A stretch of DNA of 64,000 nt from Marixanthomonas ophiurae (GTDB taxonomy: Bacteria > Bacteroidota > Bacteroidia > Flavobacteriales > Flavobacteriaceae): assembly GCF_003413745.1 (NCBI RefSeq), contig NZ_QVID01000001.1, positions 744,001 to 808,000 of the forward strand, given 5' to 3'. Position numbers and translations under genes: made by a program. Below the pieces are notes generated by a model. That model made no database searches, had not been told where the DNA came from, and was given only the letters and a program-made list of their open reading frames with translations. Shown here piece after piece: positions 8,409 to 16,180 of this stretch. Positions within the stretch are counted from its first letter, which is position 1. The number at the start of each line of letters is the position of its first letter.

Positions 8409-9755
8409 ATGGCGTTACAAAACCGCTCGGCCAGTCTAGGTACAGAGCCCATTAGTAAGTTACTTATTAAACAATCGGTTCCGGCATCTATTGGTATTTT
8501 GGTAATGTCATTAAATATTCTTGTCGATACCATTTTTGTAGGGAATTGGATTGGCTCCATAGCTATTGCAGCTATAAATGTTGTGTTGCCTGTTTCATTT
8601 TTTATTGCCGCTTTAGGCATGTCAATCGGTATTGGAGGCTCTTCAATAATTTCTAGGGCTCTAGGCGCTAATAATAGAGAAAGAGCTCTTAAAACCTTTG
8701 GTAACCAAATTACTCTTACCCTTTTAGTAACTATATCAATGGCTGCATTAGGGCTCTATTTTGTAGATGAGCTCATTCCAGCTTTTGGGGGTAAAGGAGA
8801 TATTTTTGAACCTGCAAAGGTTTATTATCAAATAGTACTTTATGGTGTCCCAATTTTAGGACTCTCCATGATGGGAAATAATGTGCTACGAGCCGAGGGA
8901 AAGCCAAAAATAGCTATGATTGCCATGATTATTCCATCTGTAGGTAATCTGCTATTAGATTATATTTTAATATATATCTTTGATATGGGAATGGCAGGTG
9001 CAGCCTGGGCTTCAACTGCTTCTTACGTCTGTTCTTTTCTATTTATTTTATGGTTCTTTTTAAGTGACCAATCTGAACTTCGCATAAGCTTTTCGCATTT
9101 TGGACTCAATAAAGTTATTTTAAAAGAAATAAGCGCTCTAGGTTTCGTAACCTTGGCACGACAAGCGGTTGTGAGTATTACGTATTTACTAATGAATAAT
9201 ATACTCTTTAATATAGGAGGAGAGGCTTCAGTGACTATGTATGGCATTATTGGTCGTATGCTCATGTTTGCGTTGTTCCCTGTGTTAGGAGTTACGCAAG
9301 GCTTTTTACCGATTGCCGGATATAATTATGGCGCTTATAAATTTCCTAGAGTTCGAGAAAGTATTAATAAAGCGATAAAGTATGCTGGGTTACTAGCTTT
9401 GGTGATTTTTATTCTGATTATGGTGTTTCCCGAAGCTATCGTTTCCGTATTTACAACCGATCAAGTGATTTTAGCTGAAACGCCTTCTGCGATGCGCTGG
9501 GTGTTTTTAGCCATACCCATAATTGCTATTCAATTAATAGGTTCGGCTTATTTTCAAGCGATCGGGAAAGCCACGCCTGCTTTATTACTCACACTTACTA
9601 GGCAAGGGTTTTTCTTTATTCCGTTGATATTGATTTTACCCAACTTTTTTGGTGAACTGGGTGTCTGGATCTCTTTCCCCATTGCCGATGTGTTGTCAAC
9701 TATTGTAACTGGATATTTTCTGAATAAGGAAATTAGGAAAACATTGATTGAGTAA
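8409..9755 (+). CDS. MATE-family efflux transporter
   Basis: This is a 448-residue polytopic membrane protein with about 12 predicted segments in two homologous halves. Family marks are PISKLLIKQSVPASIGILVMSLNILVDT at the start, the early GSSIISRALGANN, and QGFLPIAGYNYGA at the start of the second half. MATE proteins export cationic drugs or metabolites against Na+ or H+. It lies between hemH and hemJ, probably in one transcript with hemH. Export of a porphyrin or haem intermediate is possible from context only. Confidence 0.92.
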   Translation: MALQNRSASLGTEPISKLLIKQSVPASIGILVMSLNILVDTIFVGNWIGSIAIAAINVVLPVSFFIAALGMSIGIGGSSIISRALGANNRERALKTFGNQITLTLLVTISMAALGLYFVDELIPAFGGKGDIFEPAKVYYQIVLYGVPILGLSMMGNNVLRAEGKPKIAMIAMIIPSVGNLLLDYILIYIFDMGMAGAAWASTASYVCSFLFILWFFLSDQSELRISFSHFGLNKVILKEISALGFVTLARQAVVSITYLLMNNILFNIGGEASVTMYGIIGRMLMFALFPVLGVTQGFLPIAGYNYGAYKFPRVRESINKAIKYAGLLALVIFILIMVFPEAIVSVFTTDQVILAETPSAMRWVFLAIPIIAIQLIGSAYFQAIGKATPALLLTLTRQGFFFIPLILILPNFFGELGVWISFPIADVLSTIVTGYFLNKEIRKTLIE

Positions 9756-9788
9756 CTTTAATAAAGATATTTGAAGTCTCTAAATTAG

Positions 9789-9796
9789 TACCTTTG
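9789..9796 (+). promoter_or_regulatory. Possible -7 element before hemJ
   Basis: TACCTTTG at 9789-9796 fits TAnnTTTG and a TTG lies at 9771-9773, but the 15-bp spacer is short. The element ends 4 bp before the hemJ ATG, so a transcript from it would be nearly leaderless. Confidence 0.35.
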
Positions 9797-9800
9797 AAAA

Positions 9801-10343
9801 ATGGAATACAACTATATAAAAGCGCTACACTTAATATTTGTAATTACCTGGTTTGCGGGCTTGTTCTACATCGTCCGGCTTTTTGTATATCAAACTGAAG
9901 CCACTGAAAAGCCTTCTCCTGAAAAGGAAATTCTAGGAAAGCAACTTAGCATTATGGCTAAAAGGTTGTGGACTATCATAACTTGGCCTTCGGCGATATT
10001 GGCTATTGGATTTGCTATTTGGCTTATTTCGTTACGTACTTTTTACTTAACCGATGCATGGATGCAAGTAAAGCTCGGTTTTGTGTTTTTATTAATCTTA
10101 TACCATTTAAAATGCCACCAAATTTATAAACAACTGCAAAAAGGAATTGTAAAACACTCTTCCAATTTTATGCGTTTGTTTAATGAGGGAGCTACCATTA
10201 TCCTCTTTGCCATCATCTTTTTAGTAATGTTGCGCAATGCTGTAAATTGGATTTATGGTGTCTTAGGTCTTATCGCCTTTTCGGTTTTGTTGATGTTGGG
10301 TTATAAATTTTATAAACGGTTGCGGGAAAACCGGAACTCTTAA
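9801..10343 (+). CDS. hemJ: Protoporphyrinogen IX oxidase, HemJ type
   Basis: HemJ is the membrane-bound oxidase that turns protoporphyrinogen IX into protoporphyrin IX in bacteria lacking HemG/HemY. This 180-residue protein has about five membrane segments. It opens with KALHLIFVITWFAGLFY and RLFVY, the hallmark of the HemJ/UPF0093 family, including His10, the likely haem or substrate ligand in the first helix. A second conserved stretch WMQVKLGFVFLL follows. The location beside hemH supports the role. A generic CopD-like annotation is the main alternative. Its stop overlaps that of the convergent exonuclease gene in a shared TTAA. Confidence 0.87.
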   Translation: MEYNYIKALHLIFVITWFAGLFYIVRLFVYQTEATEKPSPEKEILGKQLSIMAKRLWTIITWPSAILAIGFAIWLISLRTFYLTDAWMQVKLGFVFLLILYHLKCHQIYKQLQKGIVKHSSNFMRLFNEGATIILFAIIFLVMLRNAVNWIYGVLGLIAFSVLLMLGYKFYKRLRENRNS

Positions 10344-11053
10344 ACCGACAACACCTCATCCTCTTCCAAAAGCAGCTCATTCCGAAGTTTTAAAAATATT
10401 TGAGCCACAGTAATAGTGTCTTTTTCGCAGTAGATAATAATGCGGTCTATATCATTTTCTTCGTAATACACATCACGCACATCGCTACCATCGATATCGT
10501 CTTTTGGGGAGGGAATACCTAAAACGTGCGCCATTAACTTTAAAGAAGTGAAGGTTTTATAGTCACCAAACTTCCATAATTCTAACGTGTCTAAATGAGG
10601 AACTTCCCAAGGCTTTTTTCCGAAGAGGTTCAGTTTAAAAGGCAAGCTTATTCCGTGGATAATCATCCGTCGGGCGATGTAAGGAAAATCAAACTCCTTT
10701 CCGTTGTGCGCACAGAGTACATGTTGCGGTTTATTAAAGTGAGTTTGTAGGAGCGTTTTAAACTCCTTAAGTAATGTAGCTTCTTCTCCGTGAAAGCTAG
10801 TCACCCGAAAGTTTCGAACGTCACCTTTCATTTTAAAATAGCCTACCGAAATACATACAATTTTTCCAAACTCGGCCCAAATACCAGCACGATCATAAAA
10901 TTCCTCTGGAGTATATTCCTCTTTCCGTTGGTACTTTGTTTTTTGTTCCCACAATACTTTTGCAGTTTCGTCCAAATCATTATAATCTGGGTATTGCGGT
11001 ACAGTTTCTATATCTAGAAACAATACGTGTTCTAGGTTTATTCGTGTAAGCAT
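10340..11053 (-). CDS. DEDD-type 3'-5' exonuclease domain protein
   Basis: The 237-residue protein has the three exonuclease motifs of the ribonuclease-H-like DEDD superfamily: FLDIETVP (Asp14, Glu16), HNGKEFDFPYIARR in the middle, and the late YCEKDTITVAQIF. These acidic residues bind the two catalytic metal ions. It resembles the PolB-like predicted 3'-5' exonucleases that occur as stand-alone proteins in Bacteroidota. The role is probably DNA or RNA trimming or repair in the cytoplasm. It is convergent with hemJ and overlaps it by 4 bp. Confidence 0.87.
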   Translation of the reverse strand: MLTRINLEHVLFLDIETVPQYPDYNDLDETAKVLWEQKTKYQRKEEYTPEEFYDRAGIWAEFGKIVCISVGYFKMKGDVRNFRVTSFHGEEATLLKEFKTLLQTHFNKPQHVLCAHNGKEFDFPYIARRMIIHGISLPFKLNLFGKKPWEVPHLDTLELWKFGDYKTFTSLKLMAHVLGIPSPKDDIDGSDVRDVYYEENDIDRIIIYCEKDTITVAQIFLKLRNELLLEEDEVLSV

Positions 11054-11099
11054 ACTTCTGAAATTTTACAATCGGGGAGAACTTAAAGCTACGAAAAAA

Positions 11100-12248
11100 T
11101 TACGAACCAGCATTTAGCATTTTATAGGCCTCTTCCATATACGTATAATAATCGTTGCTAAAAGAATCATCACCTTTTTTACCACGGTGATGCCCTAAAC
11201 GCACAATTATCACATTATCTTCAGGAATAACAATCACATATTGCCCTAAAATTCCTCGCATGGCAAATACATCTTTGCCTTCGTGTTTATTGAGCCAAAA
11301 TCCATAACCATATTCTGTACTTTCTTTAAATCGAGGTCTTATGGATTTAGCCACAAAAGTAGAGTCCAATAGTTGTTTCCCGCTCCACTTTCCGAAGTCT
11401 TTGTAGAGCTTACCAAAACGGGCAAAATCACGGGCATTACTGCCTATGCAACAGTATGCTTTCACCAAGCGATGATTTTCATCATCTATTTGCCATAAAG
11501 CTGGATTTTCTGCACCCAAGGGTTGCCAAAAGCTTTCTTGTAGATATGTAGATAAATCCATACTGGTAGATTGAATAGCCTTCTGAATTACCATTGCCAA
11601 TAATTCTGTATTTCCACTCAAGTATTTATATTCTTTACCGGGCGTTTCTACCACTTTTAAATTGAGAATGGTTTCGGCCAGATTATCATCGTAATAGGCA
11701 CGGGCGGTAATTCCAAAGGGATTTTTGTAAGACTCGTCCCAATTTAATCCTGAAGCCATGGATGATAAATCACCAACAGTTAAATTTGTTCCTTTAAATT
11801 CAGAATAAAAGTCTCCAACGGATTGATCTAAACTTTTTATATAGCCATCGTCAATTGCTTTTCCTAATAAAGCAGAAACCACGCTCTTTGCCATGGAAAA
11901 TGAATTGGTTTGTGAAGAATCACTATATCCTTCTGCATACTTTTCATACCAAATACTGTCGCTTTTTATGATAAGGAACGCAACGGTACCGAACTCTTTA
12001 TTTGTTTTGGTAAGTGTTTCGGTCGCTGATATGGTGTTATAATCTGAAGTTTTAGGCCAAGGCTGTGGGTTGCTACTCGCTGAGATAGTTTCACTTTCAA
12101 AATACTTAAAGTCGTCTATAAAGGCTGTTGTATGCCCAGTAAGATAAACCACACGGATTCCTTTTAAAATGTAGTTATAATCGGTTAGGTATAAAACCAA
12201 TACAATTATTGCTATAATACCGAAAAACCAAGCAAGAAATTTTTTCAT
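11100..12248 (-). CDS. Serine hydrolase, class C beta-lactamase-like
   Basis: The 382-residue protein has one N-terminal membrane segment (about residues 3-22), then a penicillin-binding/class C beta-lactamase fold. The nucleophile motif SMAK (Ser118 and Lys121, SxxK) is clear, KYLSGN provides the Tyr/Ser-x-Asn-like motif, and GYGFWLNKH fits the C-terminal part. Such proteins act as esterases, D-amino peptidases or unknown hydrolases in the periplasm. A beta-lactam resistance role should not be assumed. It stands alone on the minus strand, with 151 bp of non-coding sequence upstream. Confidence 0.88.
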   Translation of the reverse strand: MKKFLAWFFGIIAIIVLVLYLTDYNYILKGIRVVYLTGHTTAFIDDFKYFESETISASSNPQPWPKTSDYNTISATETLTKTNKEFGTVAFLIIKSDSIWYEKYAEGYSDSSQTNSFSMAKSVVSALLGKAIDDGYIKSLDQSVGDFYSEFKGTNLTVGDLSSMASGLNWDESYKNPFGITARAYYDDNLAETILNLKVVETPGKEYKYLSGNTELLAMVIQKAIQSTSMDLSTYLQESFWQPLGAENPALWQIDDENHRLVKAYCCIGSNARDFARFGKLYKDFGKWSGKQLLDSTFVAKSIRPRFKESTEYGYGFWLNKHEGKDVFAMRGILGQYVIVIPEDNVIIVRLGHHRGKKGDDSFSNDYYTYMEEAYKMLNAGS

Positions 12249-12399
12249 TGAAAGTAGATTATATTCTCAAATATAAAAGAAAAGATAGAAGTAGTTTGAA
12301 AATGTTTAGGTGTACTATTTTTTATGTTAGAAACAGCTCAGAAGGTAATCAATTAATAGTGTGTCCTGCTTCGTGAGTCTTTTAAGTCGTGGCTCTTTT

Positions 12400-12885
12400 T
12401 TAAAACAACTCTCCTTGTTTTACGGGGCTTTCGTGTTGCAATAACCATTTTTTTCGTTGCAGACCGCCTGCATAGCCGGTTAAGGATCCGTCGGTTCCAA
12501 TAACGCGATGACAGGGAATAATAATGGAAATCGGGTTTTTCCCATTGGCAGATGCTGCTGCGCGAATTACTTTAGGGTCGCCCAAGGCATTTGCCATTTT
12601 TTGGTAGCTTGTGGTTTTTCCAAAGGGGATTTCTTGCAGTTCTCGCCATACCTTTTTTTGGAATTCAGTGCCTTGTGGACTTAATGGAATATCAAAAGTT
12701 TGTCGGTTCCCTTCAAAATATTCTGTGAGTTGTTCGATGGTTTTTTGAAGCGAATTAGGAAGTTTTTCTCGATTATTTTCTTCCGAAGAAATTTCACTAT
12801 CAATAAAAATAACTGATCCTAAACCTGAAGCATCACCTTTCAATTCTATCCAACCTATCGGACTTTTAAAATAGGCTATTTTCAC
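12400..12885 (-). CDS. ogt: Methylated-DNA-[protein]-cysteine S-methyltransferase
   Basis: This suicide repair enzyme moves the alkyl group from O6-alkylguanine to its own cysteine. The active site PCHRV, with Cys125, is intact and followed by GSLTGYAGGLQRKKWLL, the usual C-terminal helix. The helix-turn-helix segment TTSYQKMANALG is also present. At 161 residues it is the Ogt/AGT single-domain form without the Ada regulatory domain. Its ATG overlaps the stop of the upstream CNNM gene by 4 bp, so the two are co-transcribed. Confidence 0.95.
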   Translation of the reverse strand: MKIAYFKSPIGWIELKGDASGLGSVIFIDSEISSEENNREKLPNSLQKTIEQLTEYFEGNRQTFDIPLSPQGTEFQKKVWRELQEIPFGKTTSYQKMANALGDPKVIRAAASANGKNPISIIIPCHRVIGTDGSLTGYAGGLQRKKWLLQHESPVKQGELF

Positions 12886-13997
12886 GATTGATTTTGGTCT
12901 TTAGTCTGCCCTTCATCTTGCTTAAACTCTTTTTCAGGGATGTCGCTAAGTTCTATTCCCATACGTTTAGCACGGCGTTCCCAGTTTTTACGAGCTTGTA
13001 CTTGCATATCTTCAATGGCATCGCTTTCGTCCATAATTTCGAGACCTAATAAGGTTTCAATGATGTCTTCCATCGTTACAACACCTATTGTATTTCCAAA
13101 TTCATCAACAACCGAAGCGATGTGAACACGTTGTTTAATAAAGGTTTCGAACAAGTCTGGAATGGGTTTATCAGCATCGACTACAAATATTTCTCTCTTC
13201 AGCTCCATCAACTGCATTTCACCATGTTCTTCCACAATTTGCTCTAGAATATCATCACGAAGCACAAAGCCAGTTATGTTATGTGTTTTTTCGCGATATA
13301 CAGGAATTCTTGAAAATCGGAGGTTTTTATGTTGAGAATGAAAGTTTTTCAAAGACATGTCCTCGTTCTCCAACGTTACTACTGGAAAAGGTGTCATTAC
13401 ATCTTTTGCCTTAACCGATTTAAACACCAAAAGGTTTTTTATTACCGTAGTTTCATTTTCTTCAAAAACACCTTCTTCTTCAGCGGCATCTGTTATAGCA
13501 AGAAATTCCTCTCTACTCATCGTGCTTACGTGGGCAGATTTACCAATTAAACGCGTGGTGAGCATCAAGAGCCATAAAATTCCCGTGTATTTTAGCGGAA
13601 ATATGATAATTTTCAAAAACTTAGCTGTAAAATTACCTAAGGATTTCCAATACGTAGCACCAATGGTTTTAGGTATAATTTCAGAAACAATTAAAATTAA
13701 TCCAGTCATTATTGCAGATACAATACCTACCATCCCTCCAGAAGGCCATACTTTTTCGGCTTGAACTCCAACTAATATAGCTCCAACAGTGTGTGCTATC
13801 GTATTAAGCGTTAAGATAGCAATAAGAGGTTTGTCGATGTCCTTTTTAAAATTGGCCAACGTCAAAGCATAACTTTTCCCTTCGTTTTTTTTCATTTTTA
13901 TGAAAGTAGGTGTAAAACTAAGTAAAGCTGCTTCCAAGATAGAGCAGAGAAATGAAAAGAAAATAGAAATTAAAGCGTACAGTATTAGTAGGGTCAT
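12882..13997 (-). CDS. CNNM/CorC-family membrane protein with CBS pair
   Basis: This 371-residue protein has an N-terminal DUF21 transmembrane domain (about residues 1-145, four helices) followed by two CBS domains (roughly 195-320) with VMTPFPVV and the late GNTIGVVTMEDIIETLLG. The CorC-type transporter-associated C-terminal domain is missing or very short. Members are linked to Mg2+ or Co2+ export and are often mislabelled haemolysins. The acidic, hydrophilic tail ends in a Gln/Asp-rich stretch. It is upstream of ogt with a 4-bp overlap, and a terminator at 14072-14097 isolates it from the preceding gene. Confidence 0.9.
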   Translation of the reverse strand: MTLLILYALISIFFSFLCSILEAALLSFTPTFIKMKKNEGKSYALTLANFKKDIDKPLIAILTLNTIAHTVGAILVGVQAEKVWPSGGMVGIVSAIMTGLILIVSEIIPKTIGATYWKSLGNFTAKFLKIIIFPLKYTGILWLLMLTTRLIGKSAHVSTMSREEFLAITDAAEEEGVFEENETTVIKNLLVFKSVKAKDVMTPFPVVTLENEDMSLKNFHSQHKNLRFSRIPVYREKTHNITGFVLRDDILEQIVEEHGEMQLMELKREIFVVDADKPIPDLFETFIKQRVHIASVVDEFGNTIGVVTMEDIIETLLGLEIMDESDAIEDMQVQARKNWERRAKRMGIELSDIPEKEFKQDEGQTKDQNQS

Positions 13998-14071
13998 TCC
14001 TTAAATATAAAATTTTGACTAAAATAAAAATTTAATTATCGTTTTATTACAATGTAATGTTAATAACACAA

Positions 14072-14097
14072 AAAAAGGGGCAAAATCGCCCCTTTTT
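14072..14097 (-). terminator. Rho-independent terminator
   Basis: GGGGC and GCCCC pair across a 6-nt loop (14077-14092), extended by A5/T5 runs on both sides to a 10-bp stem. On the minus strand the hairpin is followed by T residues, so it ends the transcript of the gene at 14124-14585. The flanking A and T runs make it potentially bidirectional. Confidence 0.85.
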
Positions 14098-14123
14098 AAA
14101 AAACAAACCTTAATCATTACCAA

Positions 14124-14585
14124 TTACATTTGCTGTTTAATTATTTTCTCCCAATGACTGGCGCGGTTTAAGCAAATCTGCGCATCTGTTGAAGGAGATG
14201 AGTCATCATTTTCTTCGTAAAAGATAATTTCATCTGTAGCAGATGGGCTTCTCAACTCCAAAGCAACACGAGACAGCGGTTGTTTACGTTCTTTAAATGT
14301 AGCAACTCTACACTCATTTATAGTACTTAAATCGACCGTTTTAAAGGCTTCTGCTAATTTATTTTTATAAGAGAACACCAATTTATGAACGTTTTCATCT
14401 AGACCGATAAGGGTATTGCCAATCACTTCGGACGTATTTATTGTTACTCCGTTCTGGGATGATAGGTTTTGTAAACTCTTTTTCAGTTTTTTTTCAGTTG
14501 AACTACTTTTAATGATTACGAATACGATAGGCACCATAAATAATAATAATATGAAGAGCCCAATAAGGGTGGAACTTGTTTCCAT
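14124..14585 (-). CDS. Single-pass membrane protein of unknown function
   Basis: I do not recognise this 153-residue protein. It has one N-terminal membrane helix (about residues 6-26, LIGLFILLLFMVPIVFVII), then a basic coiled segment (KKLKKSLQNLSSQNG) and a soluble C-terminal domain rich in beta strands. The shape resembles small flavobacterial proteins with a cytoplasmic PH-like domain, but I cannot support that. It is flanked by its own terminator downstream and by inverted repeats upstream, so it is probably monocistronic. Confidence 0.65.
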   Translation of the reverse strand: METSSTLIGLFILLLFMVPIVFVIIKSSSTEKKLKKSLQNLSSQNGVTINTSEVIGNTLIGLDENVHKLVFSYKNKLAEAFKTVDLSTINECRVATFKERKQPLSRVALELRSPSATDEIIFYEENDDSSPSTDAQICLNRASHWEKIIKQQM

Positions 14586-14621
14586 TTTTATAAAGTTTTA
14601 AAGTTATTTTAAGTGAAATAA

Positions 14622-14675
14622 ACGTGTATTTAAAAGTATTATACACGTGTTTGCCTAGACTAAATGTGTTTAGTC
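14622..14675. repeat. Two perfect inverted repeats in a short intergenic gap
   Basis: ACGTGTAT (14622-14629) pairs with ATACACGT (14641-14648) across 11 nt. GACTAAA (14658-14664) pairs with TTTAGTC (14669-14675) across 4 nt. Both lie in the gap between the genes at 14124 and 14708. Neither is followed by a clear T run on the minus strand, so they could be an operator, a weak terminator or a processing site. Confidence 0.5.
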
Positions 14676-14707
14676 CGGCTGTTTACTGTTTCAAAAAAAG
14701 GAAACGT

Positions 14708-15061
14708 TCACCAAAAAAAATGGAAAGGGTATAACTGTTCTTGAATTCGCTTTTTATGATTCCGTTGCGGAAAATAATTGAGCGTATTAGAAGTGTTGTA
14801 ATTTGTTGCCTCTGTATGTTCTAACGGCTGATAAAATATAAAAAACGGATTTACAGGTTCATCCGTTTGTTGATAGGATACCTCTACAACCGATACTTCA
14901 TGAAAATAAAGTTGTTTAGAGAATGAATCAGCACTAAATCTCGTTTCGTTTGAGACTAAAGAAGTATGAGATGCATTTGAAACCGCAAAAGCATTACCCG
15001 AAATCAATAACAGACTTACGAGTAAAAAAAAGTAACTTATATGTGCTTTAAATGGTTTCAC
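14708..15061 (-). CDS. Small secreted protein of unknown function
   Basis: The 117-residue product begins with a signal peptide (about residues 1-26: SYFFLLVSLLLISGNAFA, with an AFA cleavage site). The mature part is polar with several aromatic residues (FFIFYQP, YPFHFFW) and has no domain that I recognise. The start codon appears to be GTG at 15061, since no ATG is near. A consensus promoter lies immediately upstream. Expression is plausible, but the function is unknown. Confidence 0.55.
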   Translation of the reverse strand: MKPFKAHISYFFLLVSLLLISGNAFAVSNASHTSLVSNETRFSADSFSKQLYFHEVSVVEVSYQQTDEPVNPFFIFYQPLEHTEATNYNTSNTLNYFPQRNHKKRIQEQLYPFHFFW

Positions 15062-15065
15062 TAAG

Positions 15066-15099
15066 CAAAGGTATATAGAAATTGAATTGGAGGTGCCAA
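15066..15099 (-). promoter_or_regulatory. Promoter of the small secreted protein
   Basis: On the minus strand TTG (15099-15097), a 23-bp spacer and TACCTTTG (15073-15066) fit the Bacteroidota consensus. The -7 box ends 4 bp before the GTG start, which would give an almost leaderless transcript, so either the start or the promoter call could be off. Confidence 0.5.
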
Positions 15100-15122
15100 A
15101 ATTGTATTAAAATTACTAGTTA

Positions 15123-16112
15123 TTAAGACAATAGTTTCACAACATCTTTAGCAAAATAGCTAGCAATAATCTGTGCTCCAGCTCTTTTTATAGCTGTAAT
15201 CTGTTCTAACACAACCGCATCGTGATCTAGCCAGCCTTTTTCAGCGGCAGCTTTTATCATCGCATATTCGCCGCTTACTTGATATACAGCAACGGGAACG
15301 TTCACCGTATTACGTATATCCCTAACAATATCTAAGTAACACAGTCCTGGTTTTACCATTACAATATCGGCTCCTTCTTCAATATCCATCAAGGTTTCTT
15401 TAATGGCTTCTTCCCGGTTGGCATAATCCATTTGATAACTGCTCTTATTTTTTGGGACATCTTTTTTGTCTACTGGCGCAGAATCTAACGCATCACGAAA
15501 TGGACCATAAAAAGCAGAAGCGTATTTAGCACTGTAACTCATAATTCCGGTATCGTGAAACCCTTCATCTTCTAATAACGTTCGCATTTCAAAAATACGG
15601 CCGTCCATCATATCGCTGGGTGCGACAAAATCGGCTCCGGCTTTGGCGTGTGATAGGGCCATTTCGGCTAAAATTGCTGAAGAATCGTCATTGAGAATTT
15701 TCCCTTCGGAAACAATACCATCATGCCCAAAAATTGAATAGGGGTCTAACGCGACATCGGTCATAACCAACATATCAGGCACAGCATCTTTTACGGTTTT
15801 AATGGCGCGTTGCATTAACCCTTCGGCGTTCAAGGCTTCTGTTCCGCTGTTATCTTTTAAGTTTTCGGGTACTTTCACAAAAAGTAAAACGGATTTTAAT
15901 CCTAAACTCCATAATTCTTTCACTTCTTTAGCCAATAAATCCAGACTATAACGATAATAATTAGGCATCGAAGCAATTTCTTCTTTCACACCTTTTCCTT
16001 CAACTACAAAAAGGGGAACTAGAAAATCGTTTGGAGAAAGCGTGGTTTCTCTTACTAAGTTTCTAAGGGTTTCGGTAGTTCGTAATCTTCGGTTTCTTCG
16101 TAGTGGATACAT
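15123..16112 (-). CDS. hemB: Delta-aminolevulinic acid dehydratase (porphobilinogen synthase)
   Basis: HemB condenses two 5-aminolevulinates to porphobilinogen. The 329-residue protein has the two active-site lysines, Lys196 in SYSAKYASAF and the Schiff-base Lys254 in VMVKPG. Residues 119-132 read DVALDPYSIFGHDG. This is the magnesium-type metal signature (D-x-A-L-D ... H-D-G) rather than the cysteine-rich zinc type. The start is the ATG at 16112; the longer reading from 16118 would need a TTG. It is separated from the other hem genes by seven unrelated genes and is probably transcribed on its own. Confidence 0.97.
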   Translation of the reverse strand: MYPLRRNRRLRTTETLRNLVRETTLSPNDFLVPLFVVEGKGVKEEIASMPNYYRYSLDLLAKEVKELWSLGLKSVLLFVKVPENLKDNSGTEALNAEGLMQRAIKTVKDAVPDMLVMTDVALDPYSIFGHDGIVSEGKILNDDSSAILAEMALSHAKAGADFVAPSDMMDGRIFEMRTLLEDEGFHDTGIMSYSAKYASAFYGPFRDALDSAPVDKKDVPKNKSSYQMDYANREEAIKETLMDIEEGADIVMVKPGLCYLDIVRDIRNTVNVPVAVYQVSGEYAMIKAAAEKGWLDHDAVVLEQITAIKRAGAQIIASYFAKDVVKLLS

Positions 16113-16180
16113 ATTCAAATTATGAATTAAGAGTAGTGAGTTTACTCTATGGTGAAAAATTCAGTTTTAATAGTTCGCAA

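Noticed and set aside
11100-12248. Beta-lactam resistance gene
   Set aside because: The SxxK fold is shared by many esterases and peptidases; nothing in the sequence or neighbourhood points to resistance.
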